Source of the DNA: Actinomycetes bacterium
GTDB taxonomy: Bacteria > Actinomycetota > Actinomycetes > Actinomycetales > Cellulomonadaceae
DNA: 21,584 bases
Assembly (NCBI GenBank): GCA_023428465.1
Contig: JAEYXM010000035.1
Coordinates: 1-21,584 of the forward strand
Direction of reading: 5' to 3'
Of this stretch, positions 21,579 to 21,584 are shown in pieces; positions within the stretch are counted from its first letter, which is position 1, and each line of letters begins with the position of its first letter. A program made the translations under genes and the position numbers. The notes under the pieces were generated by a model, which ran no database searches, was not told the DNA's origin, and saw only the letters and a list, made by a program, of their open reading frames with translations.

Positions 21579-21584
21579 CTAGGC

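Overview
This window is chromosomal DNA from a very high-GC actinobacterium. Coding regions have G or C at nearly every third codon position, GTG and TTG starts are common, and IF2 has the glycine-rich N-terminus typical of actinobacteria. The gene order infB-rbfA-truB-ribF-rpsO-pnp-M16 peptidase-dapB-(small membrane protein)-thyA-folA-dapA-rnj-ftsK matches the order I know from Mycobacterium tuberculosis (Rv2839c down to Rv2748c). A Cellulomonadaceae-like organism is my guess from overall style; the genus cannot be proven from the sequence alone.

Layout. 2-5187 is the translation and RNA block: 3' part of infB (cut by the window edge), rbfA and truB, then ribF (FMN/FAD synthesis) and rpsO, separated by strong stem-loops. 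5188-8755 holds pnp and a tightly coupled zinc M16 peptidase. 8756-8996 is a gap with a terminator-like hairpin and one possible small minus-strand gene. 8997-10237 holds dapB and a coupled two-TM protein with a TPR-like tail, which resembles in position and architecture the M. tuberculosis gene next to dapB. 10234-12708 is an accessory cassette: a minus-strand GNAT acetyltransferase, a repeat-rich divergent promoter region, and a two-gene operon of a DUF3237 protein and a PhzS-like flavin monooxygenase. 12714-15081 is thyA-folA (dTMP and tetrahydrofolate cycle) and dapA (lysine and peptidoglycan precursor). 15125-19360 is RNase J and FtsK. 19339-21531 encodes a membrane-anchored PAS-PAS-GGDEF-EAL protein overlapping the end of ftsK.

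How the genes work together. The core genes cover ribosome maturation (IF2, RbfA, S15), tRNA pseudouridylation (TruB), RNA decay (PNPase, RNase J), flavin synthesis, the first two lysine-branch enzymes of the diaminopimelate pathway, the dTMP cycle and chromosome segregation. Many are joined by start/stop overlaps (pnp/M16, dapB/membrane protein, DUF3237/monooxygenase, thyA/folA, ftsK/GGDEF-EAL). At least five genes (dapB, GNAT, thyA, dapA, ftsK) have a TANNNT hexamer 6-7 nt before the start codon, the layout of leaderless actinobacterial transcripts.

No tRNA, rRNA, insertion sequence, prophage or CRISPR array was seen. The least conventional stretch is 10762-10931: seven hexamer repeats inside the likely GNAT promoter, a 12-bp tandem repeat, and a possible 12-codon leader ORF overlapping the DUF3237 start. 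I see nothing that proves a wholly new system; the items below are candidates.
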